Positions 1 to 6,685 of a stretch of 12,059 nucleotides of DNA are shown here, in pieces. Position 1 is the first letter of the stretch, and every line of letters begins with the position of its first letter. Source of the stretch: JAGLHV01 sp023132075 [NCBI: bacterium] (GTDB lineage: Bacteria; CBDUZB01; JAGLHV01). Below the pieces are notes generated by a model, which was not told the origin of the DNA, made no database searches, and saw nothing but the letters and a program-made list of their open reading frames with translations. Both the position numbers and the translations under genes were made by a program. Location of the stretch: positions 1-12,059 of the forward strand of contig JAGLYT010000019.1 in NCBI GenBank assembly GCA_023132075.1, given 5' to 3'.

Positions 1-249
1 CAGTGTAAAGAACCTAAATTGCCTCATCATGTTTGTTTACATTGTGGTTTTTATAATGGTAAAGAGGTGATTAAAATAAAGGAAAAGAAGGAAAAAAAAG
101 AGAAGGACGAGAAGAAGCAAATAAAGGAAAAGAAGGAAAAAAAAGAGAAGGACGAGAAGAAGCAAATAAAGGAAAAGAAGGGAAGAAAAGAGAAGGATGA
201 GAAAAAACAAATAAAGGAAAAGAAGGAAAAAAAAGCTGAGAAGAAATAG
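1..249 (+). CDS. rpmF: 50S ribosomal protein L32, C-terminal part, with long Lys/Glu-rich tail
   Basis: This is the 3' part of the gene for ribosomal protein L32, a small zinc-binding protein of the large subunit; the start lies upstream of the window. The first visible residues contain [20 protein letters not shown], which matches the end of bacterial L32, including the second Cys-x-x-Cys pair of its zinc site and the closing G(K/R)EV(I/V). A normal L32 of about 55-60 residues stops near there. This frame continues for about 58 more residues made almost only of Lys, Glu and Asp, in 15-residue repeats of the form [15 protein letters not shown], and ends at TAG 247-249. The position directly before plsX is the usual bacterial order. 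The L32 identity is firm; the role of the tail is unknown. It could be a charged single alpha-helix or a disordered rRNA-binding tail. Confidence 0.9.
   Translation, partial: QCKEPKLPHHVCLHCGFYNGKEVIKIKEKKEKKEKDEKKQIKEKKEKKEKDEKKQIKEKKGRKEKDEKKQIKEKKEKKAEKK
76..234 (+). repeat. 45-bp in-frame tandem repeat, about 3.5 copies, within rpmF
   Basis: Units lie at 76-120, 121-165, 166-210 and a partial unit at 211-234. Units 1 and 2 are identical base for base. Unit 3 differs at five positions, which change only two residues (Glu-Lys to Gly-Arg); the other three changes are silent. The last partial unit runs into a different ending (AEKK, stop). Each unit is 15 codons with eight Lys, four Glu and one Asp, a net charge of about +3. 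The perfect match of units 1 and 2 suggests recent duplication. Unequal crossing over or slippage would change copy number without breaking the frame. Confidence 0.95.
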
Positions 250-273
250 GAAGAGTTTTTTTGGAGGAATTAA

Positions 274-1293
274 ATGTGGATTGCAGTTGATGCTATGGGT
301 GGGGATAATGCTCCGGATACGATAATAAATGGTGTGGTGCAGGCTTGTAAGGAATACGGATACAAGATAATTTTGGTAGGTGATGAAGGGATAATAAGGA
401 GAAAATTAAAACAATTTGATGTTTCAGGGTTAGAGTTGGAAATTGTTCATGCTTCGCAAGTTGTGACCATGGATGATGCTCCTGCTCATGCTTGCCGGCA
501 AAAAAAAGATTCTTCCATTATGGTGGCTTTACGATTGCTTAAAGAAGGAAAAGCAAATGCGTGCGTTTCTGCCGGTAATTCTGGTGCAATAATGGCTGCA
601 AGTTTAATGCATTTAAAAAGGTTACCCGGGGTAAATCGTCCGGCGATTGCTTCCATAATGCCTACCAAAAAAGGGATGTGCACTTTAATTGATGTCGGTG
701 CAAATGTTGATTGTAAAGCTAAAAACTTACTACAGTTTGCGATTATGGGTAGTGTTTATTTTAAGGATATTTTCGGGGTTGATTCTCCGAGAGTGGGTCT
801 ACTGAATATCGGAGAAGAATCCACCAAAGGTGACGAACTTAGGGTAGAGGCTTTTAGTTTACTTCAAAAAAGCAATTTAAATTTTGTTGGTAACTTAGAG
901 GGGAAAGATCTTCTCCAGGGAAAAGCCGATGTAGTAATATGTGACGGTTTTGTAGGCAATATAATTTTAAAGCTTGGAGAAGGCGTAGCTGAAATGATGT
1001 TGACCTTGATTAAAGAAGAAATCAATAAAAAAACATTATGGAGGATAGCTGCATATTCATTAAAAAGAGTGTTTAAAAATGTGAAAAAGAGAATCAATTA
1101 TGAAGAATACGGAGGAGCTCCTTTATTAGGAGTTAGCGGACTTTCTGTTATTTGTCATGGAAGTTCCAGTCATAAAGCAATTAAAAATGCAATTAAAGTG
1201 GCTGCGGAATTAATTTCTAAAAGTATTAATCAGGAGATTTGTACCCAAATTAATAAATATAATGGTGAAGAAAATTGTATAAAGCAAGAATAG
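274..1293 (+). CDS. plsX: Phosphate acyltransferase PlsX
   Basis: PlsX converts acyl-ACP and phosphate to acyl-phosphate, the acyl donor for the glycerol-3-phosphate acyltransferase PlsY in phospholipid synthesis. It is a peripheral membrane enzyme. The 339 residues match the family length. Visible family motifs are AVDAMGGDNAP (4-14), VSAGNSGA (98-105), LIDVGANVD (138-146), NIGEESTKG (178-186), CDGFVGNI (223-230), YGGAPLLGV (279-287) and HGSSS (295-299). The ATG at 274 has a GGAGG at 263-267 with a 6-nt spacer and lies 24 nt after the rpmF stop, so the two genes are probably co-transcribed. Its 3' end overlaps fabH by 19 nt. I see no promoter in the short gap upstream. Nothing is unusual except a short polar C-terminal tail after the last conserved block. 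Confidence 0.97.
   Translation: MWIAVDAMGGDNAPDTIINGVVQACKEYGYKIILVGDEGIIRRKLKQFDVSGLELEIVHASQVVTMDDAPAHACRQKKDSSIMVALRLLKEGKANACVSAGNSGAIMAASLMHLKRLPGVNRPAIASIMPTKKGMCTLIDVGANVDCKAKNLLQFAIMGSVYFKDIFGVDSPRVGLLNIGEESTKGDELRVEAFSLLQKSNLNFVGNLEGKDLLQGKADVVICDGFVGNIILKLGEGVAEMMLTLIKEEINKKTLWRIAAYSLKRVFKNVKKRINYEEYGGAPLLGVSGLSVICHGSSSHKAIKNAIKVAAELISKSINQEICTQINKYNGEENCIKQE
1264..1268 (+). promoter_or_regulatory. Ribosome binding site deciding the TTG start of fabH
   Basis: GGTGA inside the end of plsX sits 6 nt before the TTG at 1275. In the fabH frame an in-frame TGA occupies 1266-1268, so no earlier start is possible, and the next in-frame ATG is about 25 codons into the conserved protein. This makes TTG the start. 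Confidence 0.7.
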
Positions 1294-2255
1294 TCGGTAC
1301 CGGTTCTTATTTACCGGAAAGAGTTTTAAATAACTCTGATTTAGAAAAAATGGTAGATACTAATGACGAATGGATTGTTAGTAGGACCGGTATTAGAGAA
1401 AGAAGAATAGCCGCAGATAATCAGGCGACCAGTGATCTGGCTTTAGAGGCAAGTAAAGAAGCTTTAGCGAGTGCCGGTATTAAACCGGAAGAAATAGAAT
1501 TGCTGGTTGTTGCTACGATTACCCCTGATATGCTTTTTCCATCTACCGCTTGTATCCTTCAGGCTAAATTAGGGGCCAAAAAGGCTGTTTGTTTTGATTT
1601 AAATGCCGCCTGTACCGGATTTATTTATGCTCTTTCTTGTGTTAAACAATATTTGGAGATGGGAACTTATAAGACAGCTCTGGTTGTTGCTGCTGAAACA
1701 CTTTCCAAGGTTACTGACTGGCAGGACAGAAATACTTGTGTTTTGTTCGGTGATGGGGCTGGTGCTGCAGTATTGCGTAGAGAGCAGACGGAAAGAGGAG
1801 TTATGGGGGTATACTTGAATTCTAATGGGAACTATGCAGAGCTTCTAAATATGCCTGCGGGTGGTTCAAAGATACCTGCAACGGAGAATACGGTAAGGGA
1901 AAGACTTCATTTTTTAAAAATGAAAGGGAATGAAGTTTTTAAAATTGCTGTCCAATCAATGGTTAAATCTGCGAATGAAGCAGTGAGAGTAAACAACTTG
2001 ACCTGGGATGATGTTAAATTTATTATTCCTCATCAGGCTAATACCAGGATAATTAATGCCGTAGCAAAAAGGGTTGGAGTTCCTATAGAAAAGGTTTTTT
2101 TTAATATCCATAAATATGGAAATATGTCGGCGGCGACTACTGCCGTGGGATTAGATGAAGTGGTTAAGAAAAAAGGTGTAAAAAAAGGTGATATTTTAGA
2201 GTTGGTGGCTTTTGGAGCAGGTTTTACCAGTGGAGCTTGTATAATTCGTTGGTAA
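1275..2255 (+). CDS. fabH: Beta-ketoacyl-ACP synthase III FabH
   Basis: FabH starts each round of type II fatty-acid synthesis by condensing a short acyl-CoA primer with malonyl-ACP. The 326 residues match the family. The thiolase-fold triad is present: Cys113 in AACTG, His253 in IPHQAN and Asn283 in YGNMSAAT. Other family blocks are the N-terminal GTGSYLPE (8-15), DEWIVSRTGIRER (31-43) and the C-terminal AFGAGFTSGA (312-321). Translation begins at a TTG that overlaps the end of plsX by 19 nt, which suggests translational coupling. Primer choice (acetyl-CoA or branched acyl-CoA) cannot be read with confidence from the sequence. The nearby 2-oxoacid:ferredoxin oxidoreductase would be a possible source of branched primers, but that is inference. 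Confidence 0.97.
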   Translation: MYKARIVGTGSYLPERVLNNSDLEKMVDTNDEWIVSRTGIRERRIAADNQATSDLALEASKEALASAGIKPEEIELLVVATITPDMLFPSTACILQAKLGAKKAVCFDLNAACTGFIYALSCVKQYLEMGTYKTALVVAAETLSKVTDWQDRNTCVLFGDGAGAAVLRREQTERGVMGVYLNSNGNYAELLNMPAGGSKIPATENTVRERLHFLKMKGNEVFKIAVQSMVKSANEAVRVNNLTWDDVKFIIPHQANTRIINAVAKRVGVPIEKVFFNIHKYGNMSAATTAVGLDEVVKKKGVKKGDILELVAFGAGFTSGACIIRW

Positions 2256-2344
2256 TTTTGTGTTTATATAGTGTAATAGTTTTATCGAGAGAAGGAAGTT
2301 TTGTTAAGTTATTTTATGAGTAAAAGAGTAAGAGGAAACAAAAG

Positions 2345-3331
2345 ATGCAGGAAAATTTAAAATTCGTTGACCGGGAAATAAAGATAGGTTTGATTTTTCC
2401 CGGACAGGGATCTCAATATGTCGGTATGGGAAAAGAGTTCTTTGATAAATATGATGTAGCAAGGGAAGTTTTTCATCAAGCAGATAACCTTTTAGATTTT
2501 GATTTAAAAAAATATGTTTTTGAAGGAAGTGAAGAGGATCTGCGAAAAACAGAAATTACTCAACCGGCAATTTTTGTTACCTGTGTTTCTTTTTTAAAAG
2601 TATTTATGCATCAGTGTCCTTTTGATTTTAGTAACAAGATAACAGCCGTAGCCGGTCATAGTTTAGGAGAATATTCAGCTTTGTTTGCGGCGAATGTCTT
2701 AGATTTTTCCACTATATTGAAGCTTATAAATCAAAGAGGAAAATTTATTCAACAGGCTTCATTGGAAAATCCCGGGAAAATGGCGGCAATTATCGGTTTA
2801 AAAAAGGAAATAGTTGAAGAAATATGCCGTAAAGTAGAAAAGGAAATGAATTTAACTGTGGAGCCGGTAAACTTCAATTCTCCTCAACAAATTGTTATTG
2901 CCGGCAACAGTGATGCGTGTGAGCGAGCAGTGAAGCTTGCCCAAAATGAGGGGGCTAAAAGAGCAATTCTTTTAAATGTAAGCGGCCCTTTTCATTCTAA
3001 ATTGATGTTTTCCGCTGCAGAAAAGTTTTCGCGGGAAGTAGAAAAGATAGAGTTTAAAAACACAAAAATTCCGGTGGTAATGAATTGTGATGCAGAATTA
3101 AATTTTGAAGGAGAGGACATAAAAAAAGCTTTGATAAAACAAATTAATAATCCCGTAATGTGGGGAAAAAGTATTTTAAAAATGATTGATTGTGGAGTAA
3201 ATCTTTTCATAGAAATAGGTCCGGGCAAGGTTTTAACGGGTCTTTTGCGTCGAATTAATAAGGAGACAAAAGTTTTAAACATAGAAAATCAAAGCACCTT
3301 GGAAAAAACATTGCAGGTCTTGAAAGGCTAA
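2345..3331 (+). CDS. fabD: Malonyl-CoA:ACP transacylase FabD
   Basis: FabD moves the malonyl group from CoA to ACP, supplying the extender for FabH and FabF. The protein has 328 residues, slightly longer than usual because about 13 residues precede the conserved IGLIFPGQGSQ block (14-24). The nucleophile Ser106 lies in AGHSLGEYSA, with His217 in SGPFHS as its partner and Arg131 in the NQRG block that binds the malonyl carboxylate. The C-terminal IEIGPGKVL (289-297) is also typical. The ATG at 2345 follows AGAGG at 2331-2335 with a 9-nt spacer. The 89-nt gap after fabH has no clear promoter or terminator, so the gene is probably read from the upstream transcript. Confidence 0.97.
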   Translation: MQENLKFVDREIKIGLIFPGQGSQYVGMGKEFFDKYDVAREVFHQADNLLDFDLKKYVFEGSEEDLRKTEITQPAIFVTCVSFLKVFMHQCPFDFSNKITAVAGHSLGEYSALFAANVLDFSTILKLINQRGKFIQQASLENPGKMAAIIGLKKEIVEEICRKVEKEMNLTVEPVNFNSPQQIVIAGNSDACERAVKLAQNEGAKRAILLNVSGPFHSKLMFSAAEKFSREVEKIEFKNTKIPVVMNCDAELNFEGEDIKKALIKQINNPVMWGKSILKMIDCGVNLFIEIGPGKVLTGLLRRINKETKVLNIENQSTLEKTLQVLKG

Positions 3332-3404
3332 GGATTTGGAAAGAAAAGGTTTTTCTTATCGTATTAACTTGAAAATATGGAAATAAGTAATTTAGATCAC
3401 ATTT

Positions 3405-3411
3405 GGAGGAG
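3405..3411 (+). promoter_or_regulatory. Ribosome binding site for fabG
   Basis: GGAGGAG stands 9 nt before the ATG at 3421. An in-frame TTG at 3403 would place this site inside the coding region and would have no binding site of its own. The ATG is therefore preferred, giving a protein that begins MELTDKVVLVTGAGGG. Confidence 0.75.
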
Positions 3412-3420
3412 TGTAGAAAA

Positions 3421-4161
3421 ATGGAATTAACGGATAAAGTTGTTTTGGTTACCGGTGCAGGAGGAGGAATAGGTGCTTCTATTGCTTTAAAATTCAGTCA
3501 GTCAGGGGCGAAGGTCGTGGTGGCTGATGTTATTGAGGAATTTAGTTTAAATACTGTTTCCCGAATAATGGAACAAGGCGGGGAGGCGTTAGCTGTTACC
3601 GTAGATGTTTCGCAAATTTCTTCTGTAGAAGAAATGGTAAAAAAAATACTTGACAAATTCGGCAAAATTGATATATTAATTAACAATGCGGGGATTACCC
3701 GTGACAATTTATTACTGCGAATGAGAGACGAAGAATGGGATAAGGTTATAAACATTAATCTCAAAGGAGTTTTTAATTGTACAAAGGCAGTAGTGCGGCC
3801 AATGATGAAACAACGGAAGGGAAAGATTGTAAACATTGCTTCTATTGTGGGAATAATTGGTAATGCAGGTCAGTCTAATTATGCTGCTTCCAAGGGAGGA
3901 GTGATTTCTTTAACTAAGACATGGGCAAAAGAGTTTGCTTCTCGCAATATTAATGTGAATGCTATTGCTCCGGGTTTTATACGCACTAAAATGACAGATA
4001 AGTTGTCCGAGCAGATAAGAGAGAAGATAAATCAACAAATACCTTTGAAGCGTTTTGGTGAGGTGGAGGATGTAGCTAATTTGTGTGTTTTCCTGTCTTC
4101 TGATGAAGCAAATTACATTACCGGTGAGGTAATTAAGCTTGATGGCGGAATGGCCATATAA
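3421..4161 (+). CDS. fabG: 3-oxoacyl-ACP reductase FabG
   Basis: FabG is the NADPH-dependent reductase that turns 3-oxoacyl-ACP into 3-hydroxyacyl-ACP in each elongation cycle. It is a 246-residue classical short-chain dehydrogenase/reductase. Visible motifs are the cofactor-binding TGAGGGIG (11-18), NNAG (88-91), the catalytic Ser141 in NIASIVG, and Tyr154 and Lys158 in NYAASKGG. APGFI (183-187) and the ending ITGEVIKLDGGM are typical of FabG rather than of other family members. Its place between fabD and acpP supports the specific name. The 89-nt gap upstream contains a small A/T-only-arm hairpin (3341-3357) but no clear promoter. Confidence 0.96.
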   Translation: MELTDKVVLVTGAGGGIGASIALKFSQSGAKVVVADVIEEFSLNTVSRIMEQGGEALAVTVDVSQISSVEEMVKKILDKFGKIDILINNAGITRDNLLLRMRDEEWDKVININLKGVFNCTKAVVRPMMKQRKGKIVNIASIVGIIGNAGQSNYAASKGGVISLTKTWAKEFASRNINVNAIAPGFIRTKMTDKLSEQIREKINQQIPLKRFGEVEDVANLCVFLSSDEANYITGEVIKLDGGMAI

Positions 4162-4184
4162 GAAAAAAAACTAGTATTATAATA

Positions 4185-4192
4185 GGGGGTGA
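4185..4192 (+). promoter_or_regulatory. Ribosome binding site for acpP
   Basis: GGGGGTGA closely resembles the complement of the 16S rRNA 3' end and lies 8 nt before the ATG at 4201. A GTG at 4189 is also in frame but lies within this site, so the ATG is chosen. It gives the standard 78-residue protein with the modified serine at position 36. Confidence 0.8.
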
Positions 4193-4200
4193 GAATAAAG

Positions 4201-4437
4201 ATGGGAGTAGAGGATAGAGTGAAGGAAATAATAGTTGAGCAGTTGGGTGTAGATGCGGAGCAGGTTACGCCGCAAGCTTCTTTTATTAATGACCTTGGTG
4301 CCGATTCTCTGGATACTGTGGAATTAATAATTGCATTGGAAGAAGAATTTGATATAGAAATTCCGGAAGAGGAAACAGAGAAATTAGACTCAGTGGGTAA
4401 AGCTCTTGAGTATATAAAGGCTCGAACTAATCAATAA
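4201..4437 (+). CDS. acpP: Acyl carrier protein
   Basis: This small acidic protein carries growing acyl chains on a 4'-phosphopantetheine arm. The 78 residues are the usual length. The attachment site is Ser36 in the invariant DLGADSLD motif (31-38), followed by the acidic recognition helix [20 protein letters not shown] (39-58). It ends in two consecutive TAA stops. A strong ribosome binding site fits its expected high expression. It follows fabG by 39 nt and precedes a 238-nt gap holding a terminator-like hairpin, so the plsX-to-acpP transcript may partly end after it. The holo-ACP synthase is not in the window. Confidence 0.97.
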   Translation: MGVEDRVKEIIVEQLGVDAEQVTPQASFINDLGADSLDTVELIIALEEEFDIEIPEEETEKLDSVGKALEYIKARTNQ

Positions 4438-4560
4438 TAAAATTGCAGTTTATTAATAAAAAACAGATGTAAAATAAAGGATTTGTTCGATTGTTAATTA
4501 ATAGATAAGAGGGTAAGTTTTGTAGTTTTTTAAAAGAAAACGACAGAACAGACATAAAAA

Positions 4561-4605
4561 AAGGGTGATGAGGGTTTTTTACTTGCCACCCTTACGATTT
4601 TTTTT
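4561..4605 (+). terminator. Probable intrinsic terminator or attenuator after acpP
   Basis: AAGGGTG at 4561-4567 pairs perfectly with CACCCTT at 4587-4593 around a 19-nt loop. A run of eight T follows at 4598-4605 after four other bases. A run of A (4556-4562) precedes the stem, so the arms could extend by A-U pairs across a small bulge. A second copy of AGGGT (4571-4575) could pair with ACCCT (4588-4592) instead, giving a competing, shorter hairpin. The large loop and the offset T-run make it a weaker candidate than a textbook terminator. It lies in the 238-nt acpP-fabF gap, where I see no other clear element and no convincing promoter for fabF. Confidence 0.5.
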
Positions 4606-4675
4606 ATTTGTATTTAATCCCGATAAAAGAGAGCGGGAGAAAAATGGAAAAATACAAGATGGTTAAGGAGAGAAG

Positions 4676-5917
4676 ATGAAGCAGCGAGTGGTAATTACCG
4701 GGATAGGTGTGGTTTCTCCTCTTGGAGAAGGTAAGGATGAATTTTGGAAAGCATTATTGTCCAAGAAATCAGGAGTAGGTCATGTTTCTTTTTTTGATGT
4801 AAGTCAATATAATTCTCATCTCGATGCGGAAGTAAAAAATTTTCAACCGGAATCCTATATTGAAAAGAAAAAGATAAAACGAATGGATAGATTTGCCCAA
4901 TTTGCTTTTTCTGCGGGCAAAATGGCAATTGAAGATGCTCAACTGAATATGGAAGAAGAAGATCCTTATCAGGTAGGAGTGATTATTGGTTCCGGGATGG
5001 GGGGGCTTCAGACCATTGAAAATGAACATAACGTTATTTTGAGTAAGGGGCCTCGCCGGGTAAGTCCTTTTTTAATTCCGAAAATAATAACCAATATTGC
5101 TCCGGGAGAAATTGCTATAGCTTATGGATTGAAAGGCCCTAATTTTTCGCTTTCCTCTGCTTGTGCAAGTTCAAGTCATTCCATAGGAGAAAGTATGCGT
5201 TATATCCGTCATGGTGATGCGGATGTAATAATTGCCGGAGGATCAGATGCTGCTATTACTCCTTTAGGTTTTGCGGGGTTTTGTTCTCTGAAAGCTTTAT
5301 CTACACGAAATGATGCACCACAAAAAGCTTCCCGTCCTTTTGATGCCCGTAGAGATGGATTTATAATGGGGGAAGGGGCAGGAATGATAGTTATGGAATC
5401 ATTAGAACATGCGCAAAAAAGAGGGGCTTATATTTATGCTGAATTAGTGGGATATAGGGCAACCGATGATGCTTTTCACATAACTGCTCCGGATTCATCA
5501 GCCGAGGCTTCTTCGGAGGCAATGAAGTTAGCTTTAAAAGACGGAGGAATTGATCCCCGGGAGGTTGATTATATTAATGCACATGGAACGTCTACCCCTT
5601 TAAATGATAAAACGGAAACTTTGGCAATAAAAAAAGTTTTTGGAGACTATGCTTATAAAATACCCATTTCTTCTACCAAATCTATGACCGGACATCTTTT
5701 AGGTGCTGCCGGTGCAGTAGAATTGATTGCTTGTATCTTAAGTATTAGAGATGAGATTATTCATCCTACCGTAAATTACGAATTTCCTGACCCTGATTGT
5801 GATTTGGATTATGTTCCTAACGAGAGCCGTTCTAAAAAAGTAAGAGTTGCTCTTTCCAATTCATTGGGTTTTGGGGGACACAATGCCAGTCTGGTATTGA
5901 AAAAATATGAAAAATGA
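4676..5917 (+). CDS. fabF: Beta-ketoacyl-ACP synthase II FabF
   Basis: FabF elongates acyl-ACP by condensation with malonyl-ACP, releasing CO2. The 413 residues match the family. The catalytic Cys163 lies in SSACASSSHSIG, and the two active-site histidines are His303 in NAHGTSTPLND and His340 in SMTGHLLGAAG. The N-terminal RVVITGIGVVSPLG and the C-terminal SNSLGFGGHNASL are typical. The ATG at 4676 follows AAGGAG at 4665-4670 with a 5-nt spacer. The Ser-rich stretch after the nucleophile (ASSSHS) differs a little from the more common ACATG/ACAAG form, but the triad is intact. It is separated from acpP by a possible terminator, so it may depend on readthrough or an unrecognised promoter. Confidence 0.97.
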   Translation: MKQRVVITGIGVVSPLGEGKDEFWKALLSKKSGVGHVSFFDVSQYNSHLDAEVKNFQPESYIEKKKIKRMDRFAQFAFSAGKMAIEDAQLNMEEEDPYQVGVIIGSGMGGLQTIENEHNVILSKGPRRVSPFLIPKIITNIAPGEIAIAYGLKGPNFSLSSACASSSHSIGESMRYIRHGDADVIIAGGSDAAITPLGFAGFCSLKALSTRNDAPQKASRPFDARRDGFIMGEGAGMIVMESLEHAQKRGAYIYAELVGYRATDDAFHITAPDSSAEASSEAMKLALKDGGIDPREVDYINAHGTSTPLNDKTETLAIKKVFGDYAYKIPISSTKSMTGHLLGAAGAVELIACILSIRDEIIHPTVNYEFPDPDCDLDYVPNESRSKKVRVALSNSLGFGGHNASLVLKKYEK

Positions 5918-5959
5918 ATTGTTTGACTTGTTTTTTTTAAGAGATATTAACTGGTAAGG

Positions 5960-6655
5960 ATGAATTTTGATGTGGGAAATTTGAGAAAAGAATTAGAAAA
6001 TATAATAAAAATTAGGTTTAATGATAAAGAACTGCTTGAACTGGCGTTAACCCATAAATCTTATGCGTTTGAAAATGGAAAAAATGAATGGAATGAACGA
6101 TTAGAATTCTTAGGGGATAGTATTCTGTCAGCGGTGGTAAGTTCTTTTCTATATAAAAAACATAAAGGATATGATGAGGGGCAATTATCCAAATTAAAAG
6201 CTAATTTGGTAAGCAGAACTATTCTTGCTTTTTGGGCAAAGGAAGTAGATTTGGGAAAATATTTGTTATTTGGAAAAGGGGAGATTTTTTCCGGGGGACG
6301 AAAGCGTTCTTCATTGCTTTCTAATGGAATGGAAGCTTTAATTGGTGCTGTTTATTTAGATCAGGGTTTTGAGGTTGTTCAGAGATTTATAGAGGAAAGG
6401 GTAAAGGAGGCCTCTTTTACCTCTAAAGATTATAAAAGTCTTCTTCAGGAAATTGTTCAAAGCAATAATAAAATCGTTCCTCAGTATAGAGTAGTAAAAG
6501 AAGAAGGACCTGATCATAAAAAGGTATTTGAAATAGAAGTTTTTTGGAGGAATAAACTTAGGGGTTTAGGGAGAGGTAAAAACAAAAAAGAAGCGGAACA
6601 AAAAGCCGCAAAAGATGCTTTAAGTAAAATGGATAAGATTAAAAAAAATGTTTAA
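5960..6655 (+). CDS. rnc: Ribonuclease III
   Basis: RNase III cuts double-stranded RNA and matures rRNA precursors; it acts as a Mg-dependent homodimer. The 231 residues contain the signature NERLEFLGDSIL (45-56) with Glu46, Glu49 and Asp53, then DEG (72-74), and the catalytic Glu125 in GMEALIGAVYLD. A C-terminal double-stranded-RNA-binding domain spans about 157-226, ending in GLGRGKNKKEAEQKAAKDAL. Counting from E. coli with a constant offset of eight, the metal-binding Asp114 corresponds to Asn122 here, in LLSNGMEAL. The start is less certain: the ATG at 5960 directly abuts TAAGG, too close for a normal binding site. An in-frame GTG at 5972, four codons later, would have AAGGA 11 nt upstream. 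rnc after the fab genes is a common order, although smc does not follow here. Confidence 0.95.
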   Translation: MNFDVGNLRKELENIIKIRFNDKELLELALTHKSYAFENGKNEWNERLEFLGDSILSAVVSSFLYKKHKGYDEGQLSKLKANLVSRTILAFWAKEVDLGKYLLFGKGEIFSGGRKRSSLLSNGMEALIGAVYLDQGFEVVQRFIEERVKEASFTSKDYKSLLQEIVQSNNKIVPQYRVVKEEGPDHKKVFEIEVFWRNKLRGLGRGKNKKEAEQKAAKDALSKMDKIKKNV

Positions 6656-6685
6656 AAAATTATTGTTTATGAAAGGAGATAAAGT

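Noticed and set aside
486-683. Minus-strand open frame opposite plsX, and similar minus-strand frames opposite fabD, fabG, fabF, the acyl-CoA dehydrogenase and etfA
   Set aside because: They lie wholly within strongly conserved plus-strand genes, show no recognisable motif and have no ribosome binding site; they are shadows.
1603-1818. Second plus-strand frame inside fabH
   Set aside because: It overlaps the FabH active-site region in another frame and encodes nothing family-like.
2316-2360. Possible 14-residue basic peptide (MSKRVRGNKRCRKI) before and overlapping fabD
   Set aside because: No ribosome binding site, and its end overlaps the fabD start; too short to support as a gene.
3341-3357. 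Perfect 7-bp hairpin AAGAAAA-GGT-TTTTCTT between fabD and fabG
   Set aside because: The stem is nearly all A-T with a 3-nt loop and no T-run after it, so it is weak as a terminator and likely chance in AT-rich DNA.
3403-3420. Earlier TTG start for fabG
   Set aside because: It would absorb the GGAGGAG ribosome binding site into the protein and has no binding site of its own.
4178-4183. TATAAT hexamer before acpP as a promoter
   Set aside because: No -35 element at suitable spacing, and transcription would begin within or after the ribosome binding site.
4189-4200. Earlier GTG start for acpP
   Set aside because: The GTG lies inside the ribosome binding site that serves the ATG at 4201, and the ATG gives the standard ACP length.
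4618-4638. TCCCG/CGGGA hairpin just upstream of fabF
   Set aside because: Only five base pairs with an 11-nt loop, no T-run, and no match to a known regulatory element.
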